Source: Nicotiana tabacum (lineage: Eukaryota; Streptophyta; Magnoliopsida; Solanales; Solanaceae). From it: DNA of 64,000 nt. Positions 1 through 10,900 of the stretch are shown in pieces. Positions within the stretch are counted from its first letter, which is position 1. Each line of letters opens with the position of its first letter. The stretch is from positions 59,950,419 to 60,014,418 of the forward strand of contig NC_134095.1 of assembly GCF_000715075.1 (NCBI RefSeq). The letters run 5' to 3'. The position numbers and the translations under genes were made by a program. The notes below the pieces were generated by a model that was given only the letters and a program-made list of their open reading frames with translations, searched no databases and was not told the origin of the DNA.

Positions 1-1459
1 AAAGCAATCAATCACAATTGAAAAAGATCGAATCTTTAATCAAAAGCCCAAAATCTGCCAAAAAGCCCAACCCGAGCCGCATTTTGGAACCCGACAAAAC
101 TCACAAAATCCGATAACCTATTCAATTATGAGTCCAACCATACTAGTTTCATCCAATTTCGACTCCGATTCGATGTTCAAAACTTAAAAATTCACTTTAT
201 AAAACTTTAGGCAAAAACTCTCAAACTTTACTTTGAAATCATCAATCAAATGTCAAAATCGAAGATGGATTTATGAATATAACCAAAACCGAGTAGAGAA
301 CACTTACTCCAATAGCTATGGTGAAAATTGCCTTCAAAATAGCCCAAATTCGAGCTCCCCAACTCAAAATATGACCAAATGAACAAACTCTTGTCTTATA
401 TATTTTTTTTGCCAGCTATTTTGCCTTAATTCTCATGCCAAATAATCTCGAAACTCACTTTTAATGCCTCCAATGGATGCTTTATGAAATTTTAGTCAAG
501 TTAGGCTCTTGAATCACTCCATTTGACCTTATATTGAAGGAGATATGTTGGTTTCAATATTTGAAAATAGTGCAGATTTTTAAATACGAATTCAGTGGCA
601 ATTTCGCAATTAATCTAAAAATCTAGCAACCAAATTCCTAGTAAATTGACCATAAAATCTTCATACGAGGTCCAAATTCGACGATTCTTTTTTTGCTATG
701 GCTCCATAATTACGATACTAATCTAATTATTCAATAAAAATAGAAATTGGAGCTCATTTGCTTAATGTAGTACCATTTATGCTTGAAAAACAATCTCGAA
801 ACATCAAAAACGAGCGCAACACAACCGAAACCTATCCGAAACTCACCCGAGCCCCTTGGGACCCTGTTCGAACATACCAACAAGTCTTATATCATAACAC
901 ATACCTACTTGAGGCCGCAAAACACATATAACAACATCGAAACGATGAATCACACCTCAATTTGAAATCAATGAACTTGAAACTTGAAACTTTCACAACC
1001 GATGCCGAAACCTATCAAATCATGTCCGATTGATCTCAAGTTTTGCACACAAGTCAAATTTGACATTATGGACCTGCTCCAACTTCCGAAATCGAAATCC
1101 GACCCCTATATCAAAAAGTCCACTCCTGATTAAACTTTCCAAAATTCAAACTTTCGCTATTTCAAGCCAAATTCTACTACGGACCTCCAAATCACAATCC
1201 GGACGCGCTCCTAAGTCCAAAATCATCCAACATAACTAACAGAATCATCATAAATCCAATCCAATGTCAAATTCTAAAAAGTCAAAACTTGGTCAAACCT
1301 TTCAAATTTAAAGCTTCTAGCTGAGAATCATTCTTCCGAATAACCTGAAAACCAAAACTAACGATTCACAAAAGTCATAATACTTTCTACGGAGCTACTC
1401 ATACCCTCAAACAACCGAGTGAAGTGCAATTGCTCAAAATGACCGGTCATGTCATTACA
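1..1459 (-). mobile_element. Partial LTR of a Ty3/gypsy-type element, minus strand
   Basis: Read on the minus strand, the sequence starts at 1459 with TGTAATGACATGACCGGTC and continues as non-coding, moderately AT-rich DNA with phrases I recognise from abundant Solanaceae LTRs. The LTR start is visible at 1459; the other end lies outside the window, so length, primer-binding site and solo or paired state cannot be judged. The short open frames here (for example 783-965 and 1030-1239) have no recognisable protein features and are not called as genes. The family assignment is from memory. Confidence 0.45.
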
Positions 1460-1486
1460 GCAAGATGAGAAAAAAAAGGTAACGAC

Positions 1487-1653
1487 GCGGCCACACCAAA
1501 TCAGTCGTTACATAAAGTGGTACTTTTTGTTGTTACGTATCGATGAATTTAACGATACGATATGATAAAATTTAAGTAACAATCAAATCAAATATTGTAT
1601 TTAAAGTAATAATAAGATATGATACAATATGTAACAACCATCCAAACAAGCTG
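1487..1653. repeat. MITE-like element with imperfect inverted ends
   Basis: The right end reads, in reverse complement, CAGCTTGTTTGGATGGTTG followed by TTACATATTGTATC. The left end has the related phrase CCAAATCAGTCGTTACATAA. The middle is rich in GATACGATATGATA-like phrases. This resembles an abundant small Solanaceae DNA transposon, but the inverted repeat is imperfect and I could not define a target-site duplication. Confidence 0.35.
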
Positions 1654-1694
1654 TATATGTTAGAAATTCTAAAGCCATAACAATAATTACGGAT

Positions 1695-1709
1695 GAAAAA
1701 GAAAGAACA
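1695..1709 (+). repeat. Left target-site duplication of the LINE
   Basis: GAAAAAGAAAGAACA here is repeated exactly at 10886-10900, right after the poly(A) end of the LINE. An A-rich 15-bp duplication fits target-primed reverse transcription by an L1-type endonuclease. Confidence 0.75.
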
Positions 1710-1781
1710 TGATTGTAAAATATAGTATCAAAAAAACTTTCTCTTGCTAGAAATGAGCTCTCCTCTCAGCAGTAGCTGATC

Positions 1782-2900
1782 ATGGTGAAGAAATGCAAAT
1801 TCCGGAGGAGGGAGTATTGTACAACATAACACCACTGGAAGAGACTAAAAAGAGTACCACAATCATTTGAGGTAAAGAAATTCAGAAATGTCAGTGCAAT
1901 ACAGGGCATCACTCCTTTAGATTTGACTCAAATGATGGCATCGACATCAATTTTGGTGGAGCAAACTCCATCAACAAAATTATGGGTATATCTAATGGAA
2001 GAAGGATAAAGTGAGGCTGAATCAATAGATAAGCATATCTATGCAAATTCTCATAAAGTATTGGATAATTGGAGTCAAATTGTAGGAATAGGAAAGTGTA
2101 ACGAAGGCTATGACTTAACCACGACTGAAAGGGAGAAATTGAGAGAAGATGTTAAAATTACAATGGAGGATATCAAAGAGGAAATAGTATATAAGAGATT
2201 TGCTGTAATTTGCTATGTTCTAGGATCTAACCCACCCCAAACAGTAATGGAAGGTTATTTTAAGAGAGTATGAGGTACATTGGAGATAGATAAGATTGCT
2301 CAGGTGAATTGGGGGAGGGGGTTTATTCATAGTAGGATTCGATTTAATGGAGAACAAGGAGAAGGTAGTGGAAGAAGGAATCAAAATATTTGACAAAAAG
2401 CCAATGGTTGTCAAACCATGAAGACCAAATATCAAACTTGATAAGCAGGTGGTTGATAAAATTTCTGTGCGGATTAGGCTGATGAACCTAGATATCAAAT
2501 ACTGGGGCCAAACTGCTCTAATAAAAAAATAAAAAATGATTGGCAATCCACTAAAAGCGGACAAAGCCACAACCCAAAAGGAGATATTGCAATTTGCTAG
2601 AATACTAGTAGAAGTAACACCAAACTAAATGTATCCAAATAGGGTAATATATTAGATTGAATGTGAAGTGATCATAGAACATGAAGTCAACTATGAATGA
2701 AATCCAATCTACTTAAATCATATGGCAACTTTGGACATGATCCCAAAGATTGCAGGAAACAATTTAGGCAGAAACAAGAGAATATAATTGAGGATGCTAA
2801 CAGGGAAAAAATAATAGGAGGAATGCAACTAACACAAAGGAGGTGGAGAGAACAAGTGAGAAGCAACAAAGCAATGAGGTAGAAAGTACTAATGCAAGCA
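1782..2900 (+). pseudogene. LINE ORF1 pseudogene (DUF4283-like plus zinc knuckle)
   Basis: The ORF1 product of plant LINEs is an RNA-binding, gag-like protein that coats the element RNA. The first ATG (1782) is in frame with the open stretch 2061-2273, but TAA stops follow at once (after CTT) and again near 2010. The segment from about 2150 has the pattern of the DUF4283 domain found in plant LINE ORF1, continuing in other frames to about 2600. A zinc knuckle with Cys, Cys and His recognisable (YGNFGHDPKDCRKQ, first Cys changed to Tyr) lies near 2722-2765. At least three frameshifts and several stops are present. Domain names come from pattern memory; disruption is seen directly. Confidence 0.7.
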
Positions 2901-3184
2901 AAAATAGGAGCAATAAGGACAAACAGCTAGAGACATAAAATAATCAAAGTCAGACAATTAATAACAGAAAAGAGCAGGAAACACAGAAAGTGGTACAAGG
3001 GAAGGAAGCATGGAAGGGAAGAGGCAGTAATACAAATACATATGCTACAATAATACAGATGACAAAGAGTAACACTGGTAGGAAAGGGGAGGAGACAATG
3101 GAAATAAGAAGGAAATGGAAACACATGGGGATGGTAGCAAATCAAGGAAGGATGGGGACCTAAACCCCATCTCCCCAATAGATA

Positions 3185-3930
3185 ACATAGGATTTTGGAA
3201 TACCAGGGGTCTTAACAGGACAACCAAATAGAAGAAAATGAATCTCTTTCTGTGAAGACAATAGGCTGGACTGCTTGGACTCTTGGAAATAAATATTAAG
3301 AGAGCTAAGGCAAATAAAGCTTCTCTTAATCTTTGTACATAGTGCTATTATACTACAAACCACTCTAAACATCAAGCAGGTAGGATATGGTTATTATGGA
3401 AGCCACACACTTATACAATACATGTGTGACTGATTACAGAGCAGTTAACACACAATGAAATCACTCATATCAACACATGAATGGTAATTAATGTGACTAT
3501 GGTGTATGGATTTAATGATCCTGCACTAAGGACTGAACTATGGAGGAACATAAGGAACATTGCTGATAAAATGGTAGGAGCATGGGCAATAATGGGAGAC
3601 TTCAACTGTATTCTCAATCAGGAGGATATAGTGGGAAACAAGGTCACTATTCATAGATAAAAGACTTTAGGGAATGTGTTGATCACAGTGGACTAAAGGA
3701 ACTAAAATCTTCTGGATACTCGTATACATGGATCAACAAACAAGAAGGACAAAATAGAGTTCTGAGCAAGAATTATAGAGTATTCATCAATGCAGACTGG
3801 GTAAATAGCTTGCCAGCATATGAAGTTCATTACATGCCTGCAGGTTTATATGATCATAGTCTAGCTTTTATCAAATGGGAAGTAACTAGCCCACCAATGA
3901 ATAAGAGTTTTAGATACTAAAATATGTAAA
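3185..3930 (+). pseudogene. LINE ORF2 endonuclease region, degenerate
   Basis: This is the N-terminal AP-like endonuclease of ORF2, which nicks the target DNA to prime reverse transcription. It opens with a WNTRGLN-like phrase (about 3193), typical of the endonuclease start. The conserved GDFN motif (WAIMGDFNCIL, about 3584-3616) is present, followed by SGYSYTWINKQEG and a DHS catalytic-type motif near 3850. Several stops (near 3231, 3258 and 3658) and frame changes interrupt it. It runs on towards the reverse transcriptase, which the inserted LTR splits at 4205. Confidence 0.75.
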
Positions 3931-4984
3931 GTATGGATAAGTTCTTCAAAGCATGAGTGGAGAGTAGTTGGAGACAACCAATAACAAGAACTAACATGTA
4001 CAAACTAGTAGGCAAGTTGAACAGACTAAAATAGATCCTTTTAAAGCTCAATAAGGAGAAGTTTGCAGAAATGGAAAAACAAGATGAGGAAAGCATGAGG
4101 AAATTTGTATAATGTCAAGGGAAGATTCAAAATGATCCAAGTAATAAAAACTTAATCAGAGAGGAGAAAAACTTGACACAACAATGAATCTATTGGAAGA
4201 AAGTTGTGATGACCCAAAAGGTCATCAATTGTTTTAAAATAAAATTCTGTATTCTGAGGCCTTGGAAACCTCATTTAGCATTACCTTGATTTGCGTGCAT
4301 AGTCTGGGCGTGTATCCGGAAAGCCTAAATATGAAAATCTATAAAAAATGATAAGTTTTGAGTATAAAATGAGCTAATTTGTCTTCGGTCAACATTTTGG
4401 GTAAACTGACCCGGACCCGTAATTTGACAATCCCGAAGGGTCCGTAGGAAAATATGGAACTTGGGCGTATGCCCGGAATCGAATTCCGAGATCCCAAGCC
4501 CGAGAAATAAATTTTTAAAGAAAATTATTTTCTGAAATTTGTTTAAAGAAATTTGAAATAAAAATTGATTAGAACATGATGGTATCGGGCCCGTATTTTG
4601 GTTCCGGCACCCGGTACAGGTCTTATATATGATTTAAGATATTCCTGTAAAATTTTGGTGAAAAACGAATATCATTTGACGTGATTCGAACCTAAATTGC
4701 TAAAGTTGATGCTTTATGAAGTTTGAGAAAAAATTCTTTGATTTTGAGATTTAATTCATTGTTATTGATGTTATTTAGCGATTTGATTGCACGGATAAGT
4801 TCATACGAGGTTGTTGAGTTAGCACATGTGTTTGGTTAGGAGCCCCGAGGGCTCGGGTGTGTTTCAGTAAGTTTTAGACTTAAGAAAAATTGCAGAAAAT
4901 CTGCTATAGGTGCTCAGACCTGTTGTTCATCGTGATCGCGTAGTAACTCTCACGATCGCGTAGGGTAAATGGGGACAGGGGTGG

Positions 4985-5255
4985 AATTGTTTTTCACGAA
5001 CTCGAAGCCACAGTCACGAACGCAGAGCACTGGGAGATTTCTCATCGCGAACGCGACCGGTGTGACGCGAACGCGTAGAGTTAAATGGAGGTGGGCTGGG
5101 ATATGGTCGTTCTTCTATGCGAACGCGTAAGCTTGTCCGCGAACGCGAAGGTCAGGTGGGTAAACCCTTCGCGAACGCGTGGAAGGACTCGCGATCGCGT
5201 AAGTCCACTTATTGGCAGCCTTCGCGATCGCGACAGTGTTCTCGCGAACGCGATG
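4985..5255. repeat. Cluster of CG-rich palindromes in the solo LTR
   Basis: About ten spaced, related phrases such as CGCGAACGCG and TTCGCGATCGCGA occur here. Each is a full or partial palindrome. They sit at the position where the complete element at 36-47 kb carries TCGCAAATGCGA phrases. The open frames at 5081-5305 are by-products of this array. Confidence 0.7.
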
Positions 5256-6139
5256 AACACTGTCACCCAACACTTAAAATAGTAGCCATTTCGGGATTCA
5301 TTTAAAATTTCATAACTTCTTCATCTCAACTCCAAATTGGGCGGTTTTTGAAAGAGGATTTCACCACAAATTCATAGATATGTAATCCTAGACTCATTTT
5401 CTTCATTTTTCATCAACACCCGCTAGATTTCTAGGCCTAAAACATGTGATTAAGGGTAGAAAATTAGGAATTTGGGTAGAGTTAGGGCTTTTTGATTAAT
5501 TGTGTTTTAGACTTCGTTTTGGAGTCGTATTTGAAAATAAATTATATATTCGGGCTCGTGGGTGAATGGGTAATCGGGTTTTGGTTCGAACCTCGTATTT
5601 TGACCAAGCGGGCCCGGGGTCAATTTTTGGATTTTTAGGAAGAATGATTAGAAAGCTATAATTAAGCATTGGAATTGGATTGTTTAACATTTATTGATGT
5701 TATTAAGTCAATTATTATAGATTCAATTGATTTGGAGCCGAATTTGAAAGGAAAAGCGGTGTTTGAGGCTTGATTTCGCCGTGGAAGTTCGAGGTAAGTG
5801 TTTGGTCTAACCTTAGCTTGAGGGATTAGGAGTTGAGTCCTATTTGCTATGTGATAATTGTTGAGTACGACGTATAGGCATGTTGACGAGTATCTATACG
5901 TTGGTGTCTAGCATGACCGTGAGTCTTTAAGTTGTGAATATCTTGATTTCGTTGTATCTTTCATGCCTTGGTGATGATTTCTAATTGTTGTGAAAAGTTT
6001 TTGAAAGGAATTGTGACCTTTGAACATCAAGGAACATTGACTCAAGTTATATTACAAACTGTGAAAGTATATGAGACGGTTGAACCCTTTGAAGCATTGG
6101 CTCAAGTGGTAAAGTGAGTTATAAAATAAAAAGTTGTTT

Positions 6140-6310
6140 CCTTGCCACGGAGTTGATATTATTGATATTATTCCCTTGCCGGGATTTAATTGTTTAATTA
6201 TTGCTCCCTTATCGGGATTTAATTATTTAATTATTATTCCCTTGCCGAGATTTAATTGTTTAATTGTTGTTCCCTTGCCGGGATCCCTATATGATCTTGT
6301 TTATTCCCTT
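6140..6310 (+). repeat. Short tandem repeat TTCCCTTGCCGGGATTTAAT
   Basis: Four to five degenerate copies of a roughly 40-bp unit containing CCCTTGCCGGGAT spaced by AT-rich stretches. The same core recurs in the LTRs at 37730-37880 and 45570-45760, so it is an ancestral feature of this LTR family. Confidence 0.65.
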
Positions 6311-6354
6311 GCCCCTTGTTTGTGATTGTTGATTGGGTGAGGAAGAGTGTTAAA

Positions 6355-6640
6355 GCACGAAGGGTGATGCCATGCATTGTTTAAATTGTGAGGAAAGAGT
6401 GTAAAGCACGAAGGGTGATGCCGTGCCACACGATGTACCATTCCGTGCCGATTTTATTGATTATATGGTGAGGAAAGAGAGTAAAAGCACGAAGGGTGAT
6501 GCCGTGCACATCTTGATTATATGGTTGTTTTAGTGAGGACGAGAGTAAAAGCACGAAGGGTGATGCCGTGCATACTTTTATTATATAATTGCTTGGTGAG
6601 GATGAGAGTAAAAGCACGAAGGGTGATGCCGTGCAATTGT
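6355..6640 (+). repeat. Five-copy tandem repeat with a GCACG...CGTGC dyad
   Basis: The core GCACGAAGGGTGATGCCGTGC starts at 6355, 6406, 6487, 6551 and 6614 (first copy CATGC instead of CGTGC). Spacing varies from 51 to 81 bp. Each core can pair GCACG with CGTGC. It sits in the same LTR interval as the 38-bp repeats of the full-length element but has an unrelated sequence. Confidence 0.75.
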
Positions 6641-7348
6641 TGATTCCTGATTCATTATTGATATTCAGGTTATGTTGTTTCTTTCCTTACTTGATGCCTT
6701 TCTATTCGGAACTGTTATCTCCCCCACAGCATGTTTCCCCCTCCCACATTGACTGGTTATTTCTGTATTTCTTTCCTACTGTATATATTTGAACTGCACA
6801 AGTTTATTTGGTAGTCTAGTCCTAGCCTCGTCACTACTTCACCGAAGTTAGGCTAGACACTTACCAGGACATGGGGTCGGTTGTGCTGATACTACACTCT
6901 GCACTGTGTGCAGATCCAGGAGCAGCTTTCGGACAGTAGTTGGAGGGCTTCCTTCAGTCCACTCGAAGACCCAAGGTAGACCTGCAGGCATCCGCAGGCC
7001 CTAGCGTCTCCCTCTATCCATATTTCCTATTTCAGTTTCCTTTATTCAGAAATAGTGTACTGCTATTTTCTTCAGACCTTGTATGTAGTAAATCTTAGAT
7101 AGTTTGTGACACTGTGACACCATGTTTTGGGTATTTGAGGTTTTAAAAGTTGTAATAGACGTAGATTCAGCTATTTAGTTGTTAACTTCCGCGTAATTAT
7201 TTAAGTTCCGCTGTTATTATGTTATTGCCTTATGTTTGATAAAAGTAGGTAATATGAAAATGAAGTAAGTAGTTAAGGTTTGACTTGCCTAGCTCTCACT
7301 AGTAGGCGCCATCACGACTCCCGAGGATGGGAAATTCGGATAGTGACA

Positions 7349-8650
7349 AAAGCAAATCACAACTACCTACAGTGGGAGAGTAAAGTGCAATGACTTAAGT
7401 ATGGTGATCTGAACACCAAGTAATTTCACTCTATTATCAAAGCCAAAAGGTCAGCAAGCAGGATCTTTACCATACAAAATGTGCAAGGGGAAGCAGTACA
7501 CTTAACAGATGTAGTAGCAGATGCCTTTATCAAATTCTATACAAGCCTATTGGGAACTGATCAACAGAGTAGAGATCATGTGGCTAGCCATATAGTCAAA
7601 GGGGGACAAATAGTCTTAGAGGAGCAAAGAGGCCAATTGGTTAGTGCAATCTCAGAGAAGGAAGTAAAGAAAGCATTATGGGACATATTAGAGGGCAAAT
7701 GCACCGGGCCCTGATGGCTATGGTAGCCAATTCTTTAAAGACACTTGGGCCATAGTAAGGGAGGATGTCACTGCAGCAGTGCTAGAATTCTTTCAAGAAG
7801 GGAAAATGCTCAAAGCACTCAATAACACAGTCCTCACCCTCATACCAAAATCCATTCATGCCGTAACGGTTGGAGATTACAGACCCATAGCATGTTGTAA
7901 TGTGGTAAACAAGATTATCTCAAAGATTCTGTGTAACAATTGAAGCAGGTACTGCCAGACATTATATCACCAAATCAGAGTGCATTTATGGCTGGAAGAA
8001 CAATTGTGCAGAATATTATGATATGCCAAGACCTTGTCAGATTGTATAACAGGAAACAACCCACTAAACGCTGCTTGATCAAGACTGACATAAAAAATGC
8101 ATATGACTCCATAGAATGAAAGTTTGTGGAGGAAATGTTACATGAACTAAACTTTCCAGGGATATCCATACGATGGATCATGGCATGCATCACCATCCCT
8201 AGCTACATCATCAATTTGAATGGAGGGTCTTATGGCAAAATATATGGGAAGAGAGGATTGAGACAGGGAGATCCTATCTCACTTTTGCTTTTTTTCATAT
8301 GTATGGAATACTTCAAGCGAATTATGACTCATGTGGCCAGGCAAGAGGAATTTGCATTTCATACAAAATAAAGGATTGAAACTGACACATTTATGCTTTG
8401 CTGATGACATGGTATTATTTTGTAGATGGGATTTTCCTTCCATACTTCTAATGTTGAAGGGACTAAATCTTTTTCCCAAGCATCAGGAATGACTGTCAAT
8501 GCAAGCAAATCAAACATATATTGTGCCAACACGAATGGAAGGAAGCTAGATAGAAGACATTTATGAGATAACATGATATAAAAAGGGAAAATTACCACTT
8601 AAATATCTAAGGGTTCCTATTTCCTCCAAGAAGATATGCGCTGTGGATTG
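7349..8650 (+). pseudogene. LINE ORF2 reverse transcriptase region, degenerate
   Basis: This resumes the ORF2 frame broken at 4204 (the part before the solo LTR lies at about 4020-4204). It has a WLKYGDLNTK-like phrase at about 7390, an open stretch at 7481-7714, then GPDG (about 7706) and LTLIPK (about 7833). The reverse transcriptase core follows: QSAFMAGR (about 7977), IKTDIKNAYDS (about 8079), RGLRQGDPIS (about 8255) and the catalytic FADD at 8397-8408. Catalytic Asp residues are thus still legible, but the frames are broken by stops and at least three frameshifts. Function in the family is copying the element RNA at the nicked target. Confidence 0.85.
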
Positions 8651-8929
8651 TGAGAAGTTATATGACAAGATCTTGGTAAAGATAAGAGGACGGGGATCAA
8701 GAAACCTATTGTATGCAGGTAGAACCCAATTGGTGAATGCAATACTGCTACGTCTGCATTCCTATTGGACTTCAATCTTCTTGCTATCAAAAAGGGTCAT
8801 GAAGAATATTATAACTATATGTAAAAAATAACTTATGAAAAAAGTGTTACAAACAAGTCCCCATTAGTAGCATAGGACCTGGTCCGTCAAACTAAAGGAG
8901 AGGGAGGATTAGGATCCAAGAAAGTATGA

Positions 8930-9420
8930 TGTGGAATGAAGCAATATTGGAAAAATATTTGTGGAACATTGAGCAGAAAAGTGACTCATTATGGGTTAAA
9001 TGGGTGAATCATATATACATAAGCGACAAGGAATGGTGGCAATACAAACAACCATATGATTGTGCATAGTATTGGAAGAAAATATGCGACATTAAAGCAA
9101 TATTTGCTCCAGGCTTTGAACAAAAGGGTTGGAAAGGTCTAACAAATGCATACACAGTAAAGGAAGGATATCAATGGATCGGAGAAGGGGAGCACAAGCT
9201 AAGTGGCCATATGCAAGATGGATATGGAATAAACTAAATATTCTAAAACGCTGTTTCATTGGATGGTTGATTATGAGGCAGAGGAAACTCACGAGAGACC
9301 TAATGGGAATAAACCAGGAGAGAACATGTCTGCTCTGTGGAGTGAAGGATGAAACAAAACAACACCTATACTTAGAATGTCAGTTTTCACATTTGTGCCT
9401 TGAGGAACTATAGAAATGGC
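8930..9420 (+). pseudogene. LINE zf-RVT zinc-binding region, degenerate
   Basis: The region between reverse transcriptase and RNase H shows the plant zf-RVT pattern: a WNKLNILKRCFIGWL-like phrase (about 9226), then CLLCGVKDETKQHLYLEC (about 9327), giving the Cys-Cys-His-Cys arrangement. The frame change at about 9150-9200 and the stop after LEEL at 9413 break it. It belongs to the same ORF2. Confidence 0.7.
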
Positions 9421-9834
9421 TAGGAATAAGTTGAAGCAGATTGATATGCAGAACATATGGAGGAAAATGGGAAGAAGAGTTAAAGGGAAAATATGCAAAG
9501 GTTTTGTGACCTCAGTCATCATAGCTATAATATATGGGATTTGGAGAGCAAGGAATGAAACACTTTGATACCACAAAGTTCCGTGGCCACAAAGATATGG
9601 AAGACCATAAAAGAGAATAGCATATGTAGGATACAACTGATTGAATGTAACAGAAAGAACAGAAAAGAACTAGATTGGATTAGGCAATTGTGTAGATGGA
9701 ATTATAGGAAAGACAGGGAAAATGGAATAGGGGTAGCTTCTATCTGGGCAGATCTACCTAGTAGGGATGCTCTAGAAGGAAAATTAAGCAAACTGTTGTA
9801 GCAATTTAATCATAGAGATAGCTAAGATTCAATC

Positions 9835-10607
9835 AAATGCTTCAGATAGCTCCTACAATCATATGCTGGGAACTGTGGAAACAAAGAAATGCATGCAAAT
9901 ATGGAAAACAAAAGAAGTTTCAGCTGAACTCGATGAGACACCAAATCACATGGACATTGAAAACGACTATCTCCAACATGGTACCAGGTGAATACACTCA
10001 TATGGAATGGCCTTTATTATGTGATAAGGTCGAGAGACTCAGACCATATCAGAAATGGATACAAGTTACATGGGAGTCTCCACTACCCGACACTATCAAA
10101 GTTAATACAGATGGAAGCTTTTGCAAAGAAAGTGGTAAGGCAGGCATTGGAGGGGTGGTCAGGAATAGTTAAGGGGACCTTATTGCGCCTTTTTCTATTC
10201 ATATCAGCTGTGATGATCATACTATGGCAGAGACTAAAGCACCAGAGTTTGGAGGGAAATGGTGCAGTCAGAATGGGTACACTAATTTCTCTATCCAACT
10301 GGACTCAAAGATCATAGTGGATATGCTCACGGATGGAAATCCTAAGAACATGAAGATTAAAAAGGTTATAGACAGAGCCTCCCTCATCATTAAACAAACT
10401 AGAGCTACGGTCAGACACTGTTTCAGAGAGGGGAATCAGGTTGCGGATTGTCTTGCTAAATTGGCTACAACCACAAATCAGAGAAGGTTGTATCACTCAC
10501 TCCAAGAATTGCCTAGCAATGCAAAAGGACTCTTTCTCCTTGATAAATGGCAACTTCCCAGTATAAGGACAAAGTATGAAAAATCTAATTTCTTTGTTAG
10601 TTAATGT
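9835..10607 (+). pseudogene. LINE ORF2 C-terminal RNase H domain, degenerate
   Basis: A plant-type RNase H (RVT_3) domain removes element RNA from the RNA-DNA hybrid. The first catalytic Asp is in VNTDGSF (about 10101), the Glu in MAETKA (about 10224), the next Asp in QLDSK (about 10300) and the last in REGNQVADCLAKL (about 10425-10463). All four acidic positions are readable, but one stop (near 10171) and a frame change split the domain between an upstream frame (9837-10172) and the frame at 10224-10604. The TAA at 10602-10604 is the probable native ORF2 end. Confidence 0.8.
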
Positions 10608-10885
10608 TGTTCATAGATCTAAGGAAGGATGGTGTATATATATGAACCTCCTGTCCTTCTTTTGGGGTGATTGCATCACCATTATTGTATTTTTGTGAGG
10701 TCAGGTCTAGCCCCCCTCTTGCACTTTTTTGAATACAACACAACCTAGACCTCTGTCCGGGCAACTTTATTAAAAAAAGAAGAAGCTAAGATTTAGATTA
10801 TGATTTTGTAAACAACACTTGTAAGTATCTTTTGTCTAATGAGGATCAATAAAAAAATTTCTTTCACCAAAAAAAAAAAGAAAAA
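10608..10885 (+). other. LINE 3' untranslated region and poly(A) tail
   Basis: Non-coding sequence after the ORF2 stop, with AATAAA at 10848-10853 and an A-rich tail from about 10868 that merges with the right target-site duplication. Confidence 0.7.
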
Positions 10886-10900
10886 GAAAAAGAAAGAACA
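10886..10900 (+). repeat. Right target-site duplication of the LINE
   Basis: Exact copy of GAAAAAGAAAGAACA at 1695-1709. Its A-richness leaves a few bases of doubt about where the poly(A) tail ends. Confidence 0.75.

Larger units (their letters stand above)
4205..7348 (+). mobile_element. Solo LTR of a Tekay/Del-like Ty3/gypsy element inserted in the LINE
   Basis: It begins TGTGATGACC and ends in TGACA, matching the ends and much of the interior of the LTRs of the complete element at 36027-46975 (3128 bp there, 3144 bp here). No primer-binding site or coding region follows; the LINE reading frame resumes directly at 7349. Flanks are AAAGT (4200-4204) and AAAGC (7349-7353), a 5-bp duplication with one transition. 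The likely origin is unequal recombination between the LTRs of a full insertion. The TAGGCGCCATCACGACTCC phrase near the end is shared with the full-length LTRs. Confidence 0.85.
1710..10885 (+). mobile_element. Full-length but degenerate L1-type LINE with RNase H, split by a solo LTR
   Basis: Protein fragments appear in plant L1 order: an ORF1 protein with a DUF4283-like region and a CCHC zinc knuckle, then ORF2 with an AP-type endonuclease, a reverse transcriptase, a zinc-binding zf-RVT domain and a C-terminal RNase H. The element ends in AATAAA and a poly(A) run at about 10870-10885 and is bounded by an exact 15-bp duplication (1695-1709 and 10886-10900). Removing the 3144-bp solo LTR at 4205-7348 leaves about 6.0 kb, a usual full length. 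Many stops and frameshifts in both ORFs show the copy is dead. Confidence 0.85.

Noticed and set aside
5081..5305. Three overlapping open frames in the solo LTR
   Set aside because: They come from the CG-rich palindrome cluster, overlap on both strands and have no domain.
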